A stretch of DNA of 64,000 nt from Actinomycetota bacterium (GCA_018268675.1 JAFDWB010000089.1:62001-126000); one strand, 5' to 3'; shown: positions 34,930 to 43,706, counted from the first letter of the stretch. Made by a program: numbers and translations. Notes: generated by a model from the letters alone, not told the origin.

Positions 34930-35758
34930 CGGCGTCCAGCTCCTCCATCGCGGTCGCGGCGTCGGCCGGCGCCAGGTACCCGAGGTGCCAGGTCCGCGAC
35001 CCTTCCATCCAGCTGATCCCCTTCCCCTTGACCGTGTTCGCGACCAGGCAGCGAGGGCGGGCGGGCGCGTCGGCCCGGTAGCGCTCGAACGCTTCGCGGA
35101 CGGCGTCGACGTCGTGCCCGTCGAGCTCCTCGACCTCCCAGCCGAACGCCGCGAAGCGGGCCGCGATCGGTTCGATCGGCATCGTCTCCTCGGTGGTCCC
35201 GTCGAGCCCCATCCCGTTGCGGTCGACGATCGCGCAGAGGTTGCCGAGCCCGAACGCGGCGGCGGTCTGGGCCGCTTCCCAGATCTGCCCCTCGTTCAGC
35301 TCCTGGTCGCCGAGCAGGACGTACACGCGGGTGTCCTCGAAGCCGCGGAGCTTCGCCGCCTGCGCCATCCCGGTGCCGATCGAGAGCCCGTGCCCGAGCG
35401 AGCCGCTGGAGAAGTCGACGCCGGCGACGCGCCGCATGTCCGGGTGGTCGCCGAGCGGGTTGCCCAGCCGGGTGTACTCGTCCAGGACCTCCTCGGCGAT
35501 GTAGCCGCGTTCGGCCAGCAGCGGGTAGACGCCGACCGCGCAGTGGCCCTTGGAGAGGATCAGGCGGTCGCGCTCCTCCCAGTCGGGGTCCTCGGAGAGC
35601 CGCAGCACGCCCGAGTAGAGGACGCCGAGCAGCTCGGCGCAGGAGAAGACGCTGGTGTAGTGGCCGCTCTTGGCGACGCCGACGAGGCGGACCGTCTCGC
35701 GGCGGACAAGGGCCGCCCGCCCGCGCGCGTCGTCGGGTGCCAGCTGCTCAATCGCCAT
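34922..35758 (-). CDS. Transketolase-like N-terminal subunit
   Basis: About 278 residues, the pyrophosphate/metal-binding half of a split transketolase. SGHYTSVFSCAELLGVLY near residue 31, SKGHCAVGVYPLLAE, and the ThDP motif GDQELNEGQIWEAA (normally GDGExxEG, here with Gln in place of the second Gly) are visible; the downstream asparagine of the motif is in DRNG. The GDQ variant occurs in some split enzymes. The context suggests ketol transfer on a catabolic intermediate. Confidence 0.9.
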   Translation of the reverse strand: MAIEQLAPDDARGRAALVRRETVRLVGVAKSGHYTSVFSCAELLGVLYSGVLRLSEDPDWEERDRLILSKGHCAVGVYPLLAERGYIAEEVLDEYTRLGNPLGDHPDMRRVAGVDFSSGSLGHGLSIGTGMAQAAKLRGFEDTRVYVLLGDQELNEGQIWEAAQTAAAFGLGNLCAIVDRNGMGLDGTTEETMPIEPIAARFAAFGWEVEELDGHDVDAVREAFERYRADAPARPRCLVANTVKGKGISWMEGSRTWHLGYLAPADAATAMEELDADA

Positions 35759-36650
35759 AGTCGACGCTCCGGGTGAAGCGGGGGTCGTCGTGCCAGTCCC
35801 AGTAGGTGGCGCGGATGCGGGCGCTCAGCGAGCCGACGCCACCCGCCCCGACCGGCCGGCCGTCGAGCTCGGCGACCGGCATCACGCCGCCCGCGGTGCT
35901 GGTGAGGAAGATCTCTTCGGTCTCATAGAGGGCGCTCACCGGGACCTCGCCGACGCGCGCCGGGATCCCCAGCTCGGTGGCGATGTCGAGGACCGTCTGC
36001 CGGGTGATGCCCTCGAGCACGCCGCGGGCCGGCGTCGCCAGCGCCCCGTCGCGGACGACGAAGACGTTCACCCCCGGCCCCTCGGTGACGTTGCCGTCGC
36101 CGTCGGTCAGGATCGGCAGCACCGCGCCGCGGTCGTAGGCCTCGAACAGGCCGCGGACGAAGTCCCCCCACATGAAGTTCTTCACCGTCGGGTCGATCGC
36201 CCCCGGGGAGACGCGCACGGTGTCGCGGGCGACGACGACCTTCGACCCCACCTCCTGCTGCTCGGGCCGCTGGATCCACACGTAGGGGATCGCGTAGGCG
36301 TAGAGGCGGTTCTCGAAGCGGCGCGGGTCGCGCTCGCCGGGCGTCGGCACGCCGCGGGTGATCACGGTCTCGACGTAGGCCTCGCGCAGCCCGCTGCGGG
36401 CGACCACCTGCTCGAGGATCTCCTCGGTCTCGGCGCGGCTCATCGGCGAGCGCAGTCGCACCCGCTCGCAGCCGCGCTCGAGCCGGTCGAGGTGGTCGTC
36501 GAGCCGGAAGAACTTCCCGCCCCAGACGGCGACCACGTCGTAGGTGAGGTCGGAGCGGACGAAGCCGGTGTCGAGGATCGGGATCCGGGCCTCGGCGATC
36601 GGCAGGTAGGAGCCTTCGATCCAGGCGCAGCCCTGGGGGGCCTCACTCAT
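35748..36650 (-). CDS. Class IV PLP-dependent aminotransferase (branched-chain/D-amino-acid type)
   Basis: About 300 residues of fold type IV. PLP Lys lies in the DPTVKNFMWGDFVRG segment near residue 160, a TEGPGVNVFVV segment near 190 and the TSTAGGVMPVAELDG segment near 255 form the cofactor phosphate site. Members are branched-chain and D-amino-acid transaminases, amine:pyruvate transaminases and 4-amino-4-deoxychorismate lyases. Its presence beside a class III transaminase suggests two distinct amino groups are removed or exchanged in this route. Confidence 0.88.
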   Translation of the reverse strand: MSEAPQGCAWIEGSYLPIAEARIPILDTGFVRSDLTYDVVAVWGGKFFRLDDHLDRLERGCERVRLRSPMSRAETEEILEQVVARSGLREAYVETVITRGVPTPGERDPRRFENRLYAYAIPYVWIQRPEQQEVGSKVVVARDTVRVSPGAIDPTVKNFMWGDFVRGLFEAYDRGAVLPILTDGDGNVTEGPGVNVFVVRDGALATPARGVLEGITRQTVLDIATELGIPARVGEVPVSALYETEEIFLTSTAGGVMPVAELDGRPVGAGGVGSLSARIRATYWDWHDDPRFTRSVDYGD

Positions 36651-37425
36651 AGAAGGCGCGCGGCGCGATCTTCAGCCGCTCCTCGTAATCGAGGTCGTGG
36701 GAGGTGATCAGGAAGGCGTCGTGCTCGCGCTCGAGCGCCTCGACCCGCTCCCAGGTGTCGAGGATCGCGGCCTCGTCCCACAGCACCGCCGGCGGGTGCC
36801 GGATCCGCATCTTGTCGAGCAGGTAGGCGGCGTCGGCGAGCAGGAAGATCGCCTGCCCGTCGTCGAGCCGCACCAGCAGCGACTGGTGCCCCTTGGTGTG
36901 GCCCGGGGTCGGGACCAGGGTCAGCCGGCCGTCGCCGAACACGTCGGTCTCGCCCTCGACCAGGCGCCATTCGGTGACCGGCGCGAAGTCGTCGGCGATG
37001 TAGATGTCGCGCTGCTCCTCGGAGGGATCTTCGGCGAACTCGAGCTCCTCCCGCTGCACCATCACCGGCGTCTCCGGGAAGGCGTAGAGCCCGCCCGCGT
37101 GGTCGAAGTGCAGGTGGGACGCGATCACCAGGTCGATGTCGGCGGGCTCGAGGCCGATCCGCGCCAGCACCGGCTCGATCGCGTCCTCCGGGTCGAGCTT
37201 GACGACGAAGTCCTCCGCCGCCGCGCCCATCCTCGCCACCGCGTCGGTGCCGAGCTGCGGGTGTGCCCCGGTGTCGAAGAGCACCACGCCCTCCGGGTGC
37301 TTCACCACGTAGACGAAGTAGGGGTTGTAGACCATCTCCCCGGCCCGCTCGTCGAGCGGGTCGAAGGTCCCCCAGTCGGTCAGGTCGCCGCCGGCGTGGA
37401 GGGCGTGGATCTGCACGTCGCCCAT
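36643..37425 (-). CDS. Metallo-beta-lactamase-fold hydrolase, AHL-lactonase-like
   Basis: About 260 residues. The zinc motif is SHLHFDHAGG near residues 103-112, with later His in TPGHTKGH and Asp in LLADAAY. The overall pattern, including VLFDTGAHPQL, matches N-acyl-homoserine lactonases (AttM/AiiA) and related lactonases. In a catabolic operon it more likely opens a lactone or lactam pathway intermediate than quenches quorum signals, but both remain possible. Confidence 0.85.
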   Translation of the reverse strand: MGDVQIHALHAGGDLTDWGTFDPLDERAGEMVYNPYFVYVVKHPEGVVLFDTGAHPQLGTDAVARMGAAAEDFVVKLDPEDAIEPVLARIGLEPADIDLVIASHLHFDHAGGLYAFPETPVMVQREELEFAEDPSEEQRDIYIADDFAPVTEWRLVEGETDVFGDGRLTLVPTPGHTKGHQSLLVRLDDGQAIFLLADAAYLLDKMRIRHPPAVLWDEAAILDTWERVEALEREHDAFLITSHDLDYEERLKIAPRAFYE

Positions 37426-37432
37426 GCCGGCC

Positions 37433-38923
37433 TCACCGGTCCTCGGGCGCGATCACCGTCTCCGGCGGGATCGCCGACGGGTAGGGCTGCTCGGGCCCCT
37501 CGACCAGGAACACCTTGCCGATCCGGGCCAGCACCTCGCTGCGGTTGCGGGCCAGCCAGGCGGTGACGATCACGCCGATGATCAGCCAGCCGAGCGCCAC
37601 GAACGGCAGCCAGCTGTACGGCGGCACCGGCCGCGGGTAGAACGTGCCGACCAGCGGGATGCCGAAGATGACGATCGCCAGCAGCGGGAAGAGCAGGTGC
37701 TTGATCGGGTTGAACTCGCCGCGGTACTTGGTCAGGAAGGCGACGATCATGGTCACGCTGACGCTGATGAAGAGGATGATCAGCGAGATCCCGGAGACCG
37801 CCCCGATGTAGGCGAAGGCGAGGAAGCCACCTTCGGCGATCGTCACCGGCAGGCCGATCGCCAGGGCGATCACGGTGATCGCGGCGACCGCGTAGCCGGG
37901 GGTGCCGTAGCGCGAGAGCGACGCGAGTTTGGAGGGCAGCATCCGCTCGCGGCCCATCGCGAAGGCGAGCCGCACGGCCGCGTTGAAGGCGGCGATGACG
38001 AAGCCCAGGGTGCTCAGCGCGACGACCAGGTCGACCAGCCAGAGGATGCTCGGGCTCCAGAACGCTTCGGTCAGGAAGCCGAGCTGCGAGGGGTTCGTGG
38101 TGAACGCTTCGATCTGGGAGGGAGCGACGCCGTGGAGCTCGGCGTAGCTGACGAAGAGATAGAAGGCGCCGACCAGGATCACGGCGCCGAAGATCCCGCG
38201 CGGGACGTTGCGCCGCGGGTCTTTGGTCTCCTCGCCGAGCACGGCCCCCGACTCGAAGCCGCTGAAGATGACCACCGTGTAGACCATGCCGAGGGTGATG
38301 TCGCTGAACTGCCCGTGCAGCGTGTTGGAGGGGTCGAAGAGGTGGATGCCGCTCGGGCCGGGGCCGCCCTTGAAGAGGATCGTGGCGGCGAGGGCGACGA
38401 TCACGCCGATCTCGATCACGAGCACGATCACGTCGACCGCGGTCGAGGTGGCGATGCCGCGGAAGGCGAGCCCGGCGACGATCGCGAGGACGATCAGCAG
38501 GAGGATGTTTTCGTTGATCGACCAGCCGAAGGCGCTGGAGAAGAATTCGGAGCTGAAGGTGCCGACCGCGCCGATCCCCGACGGCACCCAGAGGATGTAG
38601 GCGAAGACCATCATCCAGCCGGAGACGAAGCCGACCTTGGAGCCGAGGATCGCCGAGTTGTAGGTGTAGAAGGAGCCCGCGCTCGGGAGCTTGCGGGCGA
38701 GCTGGGCGACGCTGTTCGAGGCGAGCAGGGCGCCGAGGAACGAGAGCAGGACGACGAACGGGGTGGCGAACCCGGCGAACGAGATCGCGGCGACCAGCCC
38801 GAGGGCGATCGAGGCCGCCGGCCCCATGAAGGCGGCGGTGAAGGCGATGACCCGAACGAGCCCGATCGAGTCCTTGGCCAGTTGCTGCGGTGCCTCAGAC
38901 GAGGTCGAATCGACGACGGACAT
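37433..38923 (-). CDS. APC-family amino acid/amine permease
   Basis: About 496 residues with about twelve transmembrane segments. The first helix contains AFMGPAASIALGL (unwound substrate site of APC proteins), and FSGFESGAVLGEETKDPRRNVPRG is the classic loop after helix 6. It is the first gene of the leftward operon, with GGAGGG eight bases before the ATG and a strong promoter. The imported amino acid or amine is presumably what the transaminases act on. Confidence 0.92.
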   Translation of the reverse strand: MSVVDSTSSEAPQQLAKDSIGLVRVIAFTAAFMGPAASIALGLVAAISFAGFATPFVVLLSFLGALLASNSVAQLARKLPSAGSFYTYNSAILGSKVGFVSGWMMVFAYILWVPSGIGAVGTFSSEFFSSAFGWSINENILLLIVLAIVAGLAFRGIATSTAVDVIVLVIEIGVIVALAATILFKGGPGPSGIHLFDPSNTLHGQFSDITLGMVYTVVIFSGFESGAVLGEETKDPRRNVPRGIFGAVILVGAFYLFVSYAELHGVAPSQIEAFTTNPSQLGFLTEAFWSPSILWLVDLVVALSTLGFVIAAFNAAVRLAFAMGRERMLPSKLASLSRYGTPGYAVAAITVIALAIGLPVTIAEGGFLAFAYIGAVSGISLIILFISVSVTMIVAFLTKYRGEFNPIKHLLFPLLAIVIFGIPLVGTFYPRPVPPYSWLPFVALGWLIIGVIVTAWLARNRSEVLARIGKVFLVEGPEQPYPSAIPPETVIAPEDR

Positions 38924-38996
38924 ACCTGGATCCCTCCTGTGGATTCACTTCCCGATGAATTCCCTGTAGTGCGTCTCCCGACCACACAACGGCGCT

Positions 38997-39034
38997 TTTA
39001 TATCGCATGCTAGGCGCAGTGTCCACATCGTGGA
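38997..39034. promoter_or_regulatory. Promoter and operator of the APC-transaminase-E1 operon
   Basis: Reading leftward, -35 TGGACA (39025-39020) and -10 TATAAA (39002-38997) are 17 bases apart. The 13-base inverted repeat TCCAC-atc-GTGGA at 39022-39034 overlaps the -35 box, as expected for an IclR repressor site. A rightward -10-like TATTCT (39039-39044) lies eight bases before the GTG at 39052, compatible with a leaderless iclR transcript. Confidence 0.65.
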
Positions 39035-39891
39035 TTGGTATTCTGCCGTCCGTGCCGACACGGAGCGCCGTCCGCGCAGAGATCGATGGCCGGCCGGAAG
39101 CCTCGGTCGGGGTGCTGGCCAAGGCGGTCCGGGTGCTCGACCTGCTGGCGGGCCGGCGGGAGGCGTCGGCGGCCGAGCTCGCCGACACCCTGGGCGAGCC
39201 GCGCAGCTCGGTCCACCGCCTGCTCACCGCGCTCGCCGAACTCGACCTGGTCGAGCCCGGCTCCCAGCGCGGCACCTACCGCCTCGGGCTGAAACTGCTG
39301 CGCCTCGGCACCGCGGTGATCGCGCGCCTCGACGTGCGGCTGGCGGCGATGCCGGTGATGGAACGAATCCACGACGACACCGAGGAGACCGTGTTCCTCT
39401 GCCTGCGGCGCGGCCGCGACGCGGTCTGCATCGAACGGATCGACGGCCGGCGCGCGGCGGTGATGGACCTGAAGCTCGGCGGCAGCCTGCCGATCCACGA
39501 GGGCTCCGGCCCGCGCTCGCTGCTGGCGTTCGCCCCGCGCTCGGAGTGGGACGCCTACATCCAGGGCAACTCCCTCTACGACAGCCAGACCGACTCAGAG
39601 CTCGCGCCGGAGGATCTGATCGCCAGCCTCGAGGAGGCGCGTCGGGTCGGCGCGGTGGTCAACCGCGACGTGTTCCCGCCCGGGTTCGCGACGATCGGGG
39701 CGCCGATCTACGACCACCGCGGCGAGCCCTTCGCGGCGCTCTCGGTCAGCGGCGTGCGCGACGCGATCCTCGGCGACAACGAGGCGCGCGTCTTCCAGAT
39801 GGTGACCAGCGGGGCGCACGAGATCTCGCGCGCCCTCGGCTATGACCGGGTCCACGAGCAGAGCGCTGTTCGGCATCGGGTCGCTGACTGA
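39007..39891 (+). CDS. IclR-family transcriptional regulator
   Basis: About 294 residues from the ATG at 39007, or about 279 from the GTG at 39052, which fits the local promoter better. Winged helix-turn-helix ASAAELADTLGEPRSSVHRLL, then an IclR effector domain with the usual ...PPGFATIGAPIYDHRGEPFAALSVSG core. Divergent from the eight-gene operon and overlapping the kinase gene by about 50 bases, it very likely controls both sides. Confidence 0.88.
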   Translation: MLGAVSTSWIGILPSVPTRSAVRAEIDGRPEASVGVLAKAVRVLDLLAGRREASAAELADTLGEPRSSVHRLLTALAELDLVEPGSQRGTYRLGLKLLRLGTAVIARLDVRLAAMPVMERIHDDTEETVFLCLRRGRDAVCIERIDGRRAAVMDLKLGGSLPIHEGSGPRSLLAFAPRSEWDAYIQGNSLYDSQTDSELAPEDLIASLEEARRVGAVVNRDVFPPGFATIGAPIYDHRGEPFAALSVSGVRDAILGDNEARVFQMVTSGAHEISRALGYDRVHEQSAVRHRVAD

Positions 39892-40912
39892 GCGCGGCAC
39901 GCCGGTCACGCCGGCGGCGGCGGAGCGGCTCGCGGTCGAGCAGTGGGGGATCGCGGGCGCGGCGACCTCGCTGCCGGCGGAAATCGACGAGAACTTCCGG
40001 ATCGACGTGGGCGGCGAGGGCGCGCCCGAGGGCTCCTTCCTGCTGAAGGCGCTGCCCGCCGACCAGGACGCGGCGACCGCCGACCTCGTCACCGCGGTAC
40101 TGCTCCACCTGGAGGGGCGCCCGGGGGTCGCCGCGCAGCGCCTGGTGCCGACGCTCGCCGGCCGGCCGCTGGCCGAGTTCACCGACGCCGACGGGGTCGC
40201 GCGGCGGGCGCGGATGACGACCTTCCTCGAGGGCCCGGTGCTGCGCTCGGTGGTGATCGACGCGGAGCTGCGCCGGGCGCTCGGGGCGACGCTCGCGCGG
40301 CTGGCGCTGGCGCTGCGCGACTTCGACCACCCGGGCGCCGACCGCGACCTCTCCTGGGACCTCCGCCACGCCGGCCGGATGAGCGCGATGCTGGCGGAGC
40401 TCGCGCCGAGCCCGCGGCGGGAGCGTCTGGCGGAGGCCCTGCGGAGCTTCGACGCGGAGGTCGTGCCGCGGCTCGACCGCCTCCCGGTCCAGGTCGTCCA
40501 CAACGACCTCAGCCGTGACAACGCCGTGCTCACCGCGGACGGCCGGCTCGGCGTGATCGACTTCGGCGACGTGGTGCGGACCCAGCGCGTGAACGACCTG
40601 GCGGTGGCGATGGCCGACCACGTCGAGGCGGCCGCCGATCCCTTCGGCCCGGCGCTCGACGTCGCCGCCGGGTATCTCGCGGTGGCGTCGCTCGACGCCG
40701 AGGAGCTCGACCTCCTCTACCCGCTGGTCCGCACCCGGACGGTGACCCGGATCGTCGCCGGCGAGTGGCGCGCCTCGCGCTTCCCCGCCAACCGCGAGTA
40801 CCTGGCGCGGAACGTGGAGCGGCTCGAGGGCGTCCTCGAGGCCCTGCCCGAGCGGCCCTCCGCCGCCGACTCCGAGCGGCTCGCGACGCTCGCCGCGGAG
40901 GCCGGACGGTGA
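39842..40912 (+). CDS. Hydroxylysine-kinase-like phosphotransferase (APH fold)
   Basis: About 356 residues. The catalytic loop VVHNDLSRDNAV and the metal-binding VIDFGD near residues 220-245, followed by RVNDLAVAMAD, match the group containing hydroxylysine kinase and related bacterial proteins that are often fused to, or encoded beside, class III phospho-lyases. It would phosphorylate a hydroxyl group of an amino alcohol or hydroxy-amino acid. Its stop overlaps the next start as GTGA. The ATG lies inside the end of iclR. Confidence 0.8.
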   Translation: MTGSTSRALFGIGSLTERGTPVTPAAAERLAVEQWGIAGAATSLPAEIDENFRIDVGGEGAPEGSFLLKALPADQDAATADLVTAVLLHLEGRPGVAAQRLVPTLAGRPLAEFTDADGVARRARMTTFLEGPVLRSVVIDAELRRALGATLARLALALRDFDHPGADRDLSWDLRHAGRMSAMLAELAPSPRRERLAEALRSFDAEVVPRLDRLPVQVVHNDLSRDNAVLTADGRLGVIDFGDVVRTQRVNDLAVAMADHVEAAADPFGPALDVAAGYLAVASLDAEELDLLYPLVRTRTVTRIVAGEWRASRFPANREYLARNVERLEGVLEALPERPSAADSERLATLAAEAGR

Positions 40913-42177
40913 GCGACGGCGCCCGCCGTGAAGAGCTGCTGGCGCGGCGGCGGGCGGCGCTCGGCCCCGCCTACCGGCACTTCTACGAGGACCCGGTCGA
41001 GGTCGTCCGCGGCGAGGGCACGCGGCTCTACGACGCCGACGGGATCGAGTACCTCGACGCCTACAACAACGTCCCCTGCGTCGGCCACTCCAACCCGCGC
41101 GTGGTGGCGGCGATCGCCGAGCAGGCGGCGCGCCTCAACACCCACACCCGGTACCTGGCCGAGCCGATCCTCGCCTACTCGGAGCGGCTGCTGGCGAGCC
41201 TGGGCGCGCCGCTCGGCCATGTGATGTTCACCTGCAGCGGCAGCGAGGCCGTCGACGTGGCGCTGCGGCTGGCGCGCTTCGAGACCGGCCGCGCGGGCGT
41301 CGTCGCCACCGCCAACGCCTACCACGGCACGACGACGGCAAGCGCCGAGGTCTCCCCCTCGCTCGGGCCGGCGGTGGCGCCCGGGCCCACGGTCCGCCTC
41401 ATCGCCGCGCCCTCCCCGGAGGCGACCGACGCCGAGGCGGAGGGCCGCCGGATGGCGGCCCACCTCGCCGCGGCGGTCGCCGACCTCGAGGCGGCGGGCC
41501 ACGGCTTCGCCGCCTTCGTCTGCGACTCGATCTTCTCCAGCGACGGCATCCGCCCCGGCCCGGTCGGCCTCCTCCGCCCCCTCGCCGAGGAGGTCCGCCG
41601 CCAGGGCGGCCTCTTCGTCGCCGACGAGGTCCAGACCGGCTTCGCCCGGACCGGCGAGGAGATGTGGGGCTTCCGCCGCCACGGCATCGAGCCCGACCTC
41701 GTCACCCTCGGCAAGCCGATGGGCAACGGCATGCCGATCGCCGCCACCGCCGCCCGTGCCGACCTCCTCGATCGCTTCGGCCGCGAGACCCGCTTCTTCA
41801 GCACCTTCGGCGGCAACTCGGTCTCGATCGCCGCCGCCACCGCCGTCCTCGACGAGATCGAAGCCCAAGACCTCCAACAGAACGCCCTCACCGTCGGCAC
41901 CTACCTCCTGGCGGGGCTCACCGCCCTGGCCCACCGCTCCCCCCACCTCGCGAACCCCCGCGGCGCCGGCCTCTTCCTCGCCGTCGACATCCCCGACCCC
42001 GACGCGACCGGCACCCCCGCCCGCCTCCTCGAGGCCCTCCGCGACCGCCGCGTCCTCGCCGGCCTGACCGGCCCCGCGGCCGACACCCTGAAGATCCGCC
42101 CACCCCTGGTGTTCTCCCAGACCGACGCCGACCGCCTCCTCGCAGCGCTCGACCAGGCGCTCGCCGATCTATCTTGA
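40909..42177 (+). CDS. Class III PLP enzyme, probable amino-alcohol-phosphate phospho-lyase
   Basis: About 422 residues of aminotransferase class III with the YNNVPCVGHSNP N-terminal segment characteristic of the ethanolamine-phosphate/5-phosphohydroxylysine phospho-lyase group, and PLP Lys in TLGKPMGNGMP. These enzymes eliminate ammonia and phosphate, leaving an aldehyde. Coupling to the kinase gene reproduces the hydroxylysine (or ethanolamine) two-step route. Distinguishing a phospho-lyase from a true transaminase needs biochemistry. Confidence 0.82.
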   Translation: MSDGARREELLARRRAALGPAYRHFYEDPVEVVRGEGTRLYDADGIEYLDAYNNVPCVGHSNPRVVAAIAEQAARLNTHTRYLAEPILAYSERLLASLGAPLGHVMFTCSGSEAVDVALRLARFETGRAGVVATANAYHGTTTASAEVSPSLGPAVAPGPTVRLIAAPSPEATDAEAEGRRMAAHLAAAVADLEAAGHGFAAFVCDSIFSSDGIRPGPVGLLRPLAEEVRRQGGLFVADEVQTGFARTGEEMWGFRRHGIEPDLVTLGKPMGNGMPIAATAARADLLDRFGRETRFFSTFGGNSVSIAAATAVLDEIEAQDLQQNALTVGTYLLAGLTALAHRSPHLANPRGAGLFLAVDIPDPDATGTPARLLEALRDRRVLAGLTGPAADTLKIRPPLVFSQTDADRLLAALDQALADLS

Positions 42178-42276
42178 TCTGAGCCCGCGTTTCTCGAGCC
42201 GCCATCGGGAACGGAGGCGTGCCTTGTTTAGAATCGCCGCGCATGGGAGGGTCGCGACGGAAACCGACGAAGCACA

Positions 42277-42396
42277 TTGACCCACCCACCCAGATTGGGT
42301 ACTCTGCCGTCACACACATCGTGCTGGGCATCCCCCAGCACTTGGGCGGCCCGTCGGGGCCGCCCGTCCTCCAAGACCGCCCACCGGCGGTCTTGG
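42277..42396 (+). ncRNA. Promoter plus structured leader RNA of the DUF3800 fragment
   Basis: A sigma70-like promoter, -35 TTGACC (42277-42282) and -10 TACTCT (42300-42305) with a 17-base spacer, is followed by three perfect stem-loops in tandem: 42321-42341 (8-bp stem), 42344-42365 (9-bp stem, loop GTCG) and 42371-42396 (11-bp stem, loop CACC). The start codon is 16 bases after the last stem. Structured RNAs have been described beside DUF3800 genes in comparative surveys, so a cis-regulatory or small RNA is plausible; the last stem might also act as a terminator. Confidence 0.6.
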
Positions 42397-42411
42397 CTAT
42401 TTAGGGCTCCG

Positions 42412-42732
42412 ATGCAGCTCTGCTACGTGGACGAGTCGGGCACCGCCGAGACGCTGGTCGAATCCGACCCCGACCAGCAACCGGTGATCGTCGTCGCGGG
42501 CGTCTCGCTCCCGGAGCGGGACCTCACCAAGATCACCCACGAGTGGATCAAGCTCAAGACGCGGTTTCATCCGAGCATCGCCGATTCAGGAAATGGCTGG
42601 CTCGACGCGATCCTCAAAGAAGTCAAGGGGGCCAAGCTGCGAAACGGCTTCCGCGGCGAGTCATCCCAGCGCCGACGCAAACAGGCGGTCGGCGTGATCG
42701 ATGGGACTGGAGCATCGCTGATCCAGGGGCGG
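42412..42732 (+). pseudogene. Truncated DUF3800 gene
   Basis: The first roughly 100 residues from the ATG at 42412 match the N-terminus of DUF3800 proteins: CYVDESGT with the acidic active-site-like residues, VIVVAGVSLPE, WLDAILKEVKGAKLR, and KQAVGVIDGT. The homology ends near 42710, and the frame then runs on through the shadow of the MoxR gene to 43113. Normal family members are about 250 residues, so more than half is missing. The break point is immediately upstream of the moxR start, suggesting a deletion or rearrangement scar. Confidence 0.65.
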
Positions 42733-42758
42733 CTTGGACGGTCCGCAATACTGGCTTC

Positions 42759-43706
42759 ATGGCCACGTTGCGTGCCGTTCGGTTTTCCGATGCCGGCGTC
42801 GCCGAGTGGGGCGAGCGGTTGGCTCAGGGCATTGCACGGGGGATGCAGCTGGACCGGGAGATGCTGCAGGTGGTGCTGTGCACGCTGCTGGCCGGCGGGC
42901 ACCTGCTGCTCGAGGACCGGCCGGGAGTCGGGAAGACGCAGCTGGCCCGCAGCCTGGCCGCCAGCATCGACGGGCGGTTCGCGCGGATCCAGGGAACCGT
43001 CGACCTCCTGCCCAGCGATGTTCTCGGGACGACGATCTGGCGGGCGAGCACGGAGGCGTTCGAGTTCCATCCCGGACCGATCTTCGCCAACGTGGTGCTG
43101 GTCGACGAGCTGAACCGGGCGACGCCGAAAACGCAGTCGGGGCTGCTCGAGGCGATGGCCGAGCTGCAGGTGACGGTCGAAGGGCGGGCGCACCCGCTGC
43201 CGCGGCCGTTCACGGTGATCGCGACGCAGAACCCGACCGCGGGCTTCGACGGCACCTACGCGCTGCCGCCGGCCGAGCTCGACCGGTTCATGACCCGGCT
43301 CTCGCTGGGCTACCCCTCAGCCGGGGCCGAGGCCGACCTTCTCCACTCCCCGCCGCCGCCCGCGCTGCCGCCGGTCGCCGACCTCGCCGAGGCCTCGGCG
43401 GCGATCGCCGCGGTCGCCGAGGTGGAGGCGCGCCGGCCGCTGCTCGAGTACATCGTCTCCCTGCTCGAGGCGACCCGGCGCCACCCGCTGAGCGAGGCCG
43501 GGGCGAGCCCGCGGGGCGGCCTCATGCTGCTCGCCGCCGCCCGCGCCCGCGCGGCGCTCGAGGGGCGCGACTTCGTCGTCCCCGACGACGTGCAGGCGCT
43601 CGCCGGGCCGGTCCTCGCCCACCGGATCCAGACGGTCGGCGGCGCTGCCGCCGAGGCGCAGCTGACGATCGTCGACGACGCCCTGGAGGAAGTGCCGGCG
43701 CGATGA
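42759..43706 (+). CDS. MoxR-family AAA+ ATPase
   Basis: About 315 residues. Walker A DRPGVGKTQLA near residue 50, Walker B VVLVDELNRATPKTQSGLLEAMAE, sensor 1 in VIATQNP and a C-terminal lid domain. MoxR proteins are chaperone-like ATPases that act with DUF58 and transglutaminase or von Willebrand proteins encoded alongside. The ATG at 42759 starts the conserved protein; upstream reading frame belongs to the DUF3800 remnant. The stop overlaps the DUF58 start (ATGA). Confidence 0.92.
   Translation: MATLRAVRFSDAGVAEWGERLAQGIARGMQLDREMLQVVLCTLLAGGHLLLEDRPGVGKTQLARSLAASIDGRFARIQGTVDLLPSDVLGTTIWRASTEAFEFHPGPIFANVVLVDELNRATPKTQSGLLEAMAELQVTVEGRAHPLPRPFTVIATQNPTAGFDGTYALPPAELDRFMTRLSLGYPSAGAEADLLHSPPPPALPPVADLAEASAAIAAVAEVEARRPLLEYIVSLLEATRRHPLSEAGASPRGGLMLLAAARARAALEGRDFVVPDDVQALAGPVLAHRIQTVGGAAAEAQLTIVDDALEEVPAR

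Noticed and set aside
36643-37425. Quorum-quenching lactonase as a stand-alone defence trait
   Set aside because: It is tightly embedded in a catabolic operon, so hydrolysis of a pathway lactone is the simpler reading, although not excluded.
42543-42758. N-terminal extension of the MoxR protein
   Set aside because: The upstream codons are another frame of the DUF3800 remnant; MoxR homology starts after the ATG at 42759.
42733-43113. C-terminal continuation of the DUF3800 reading frame
   Set aside because: It is a Cys/Trp/Arg-rich shadow of the moxR gene and has no resemblance to DUF3800.
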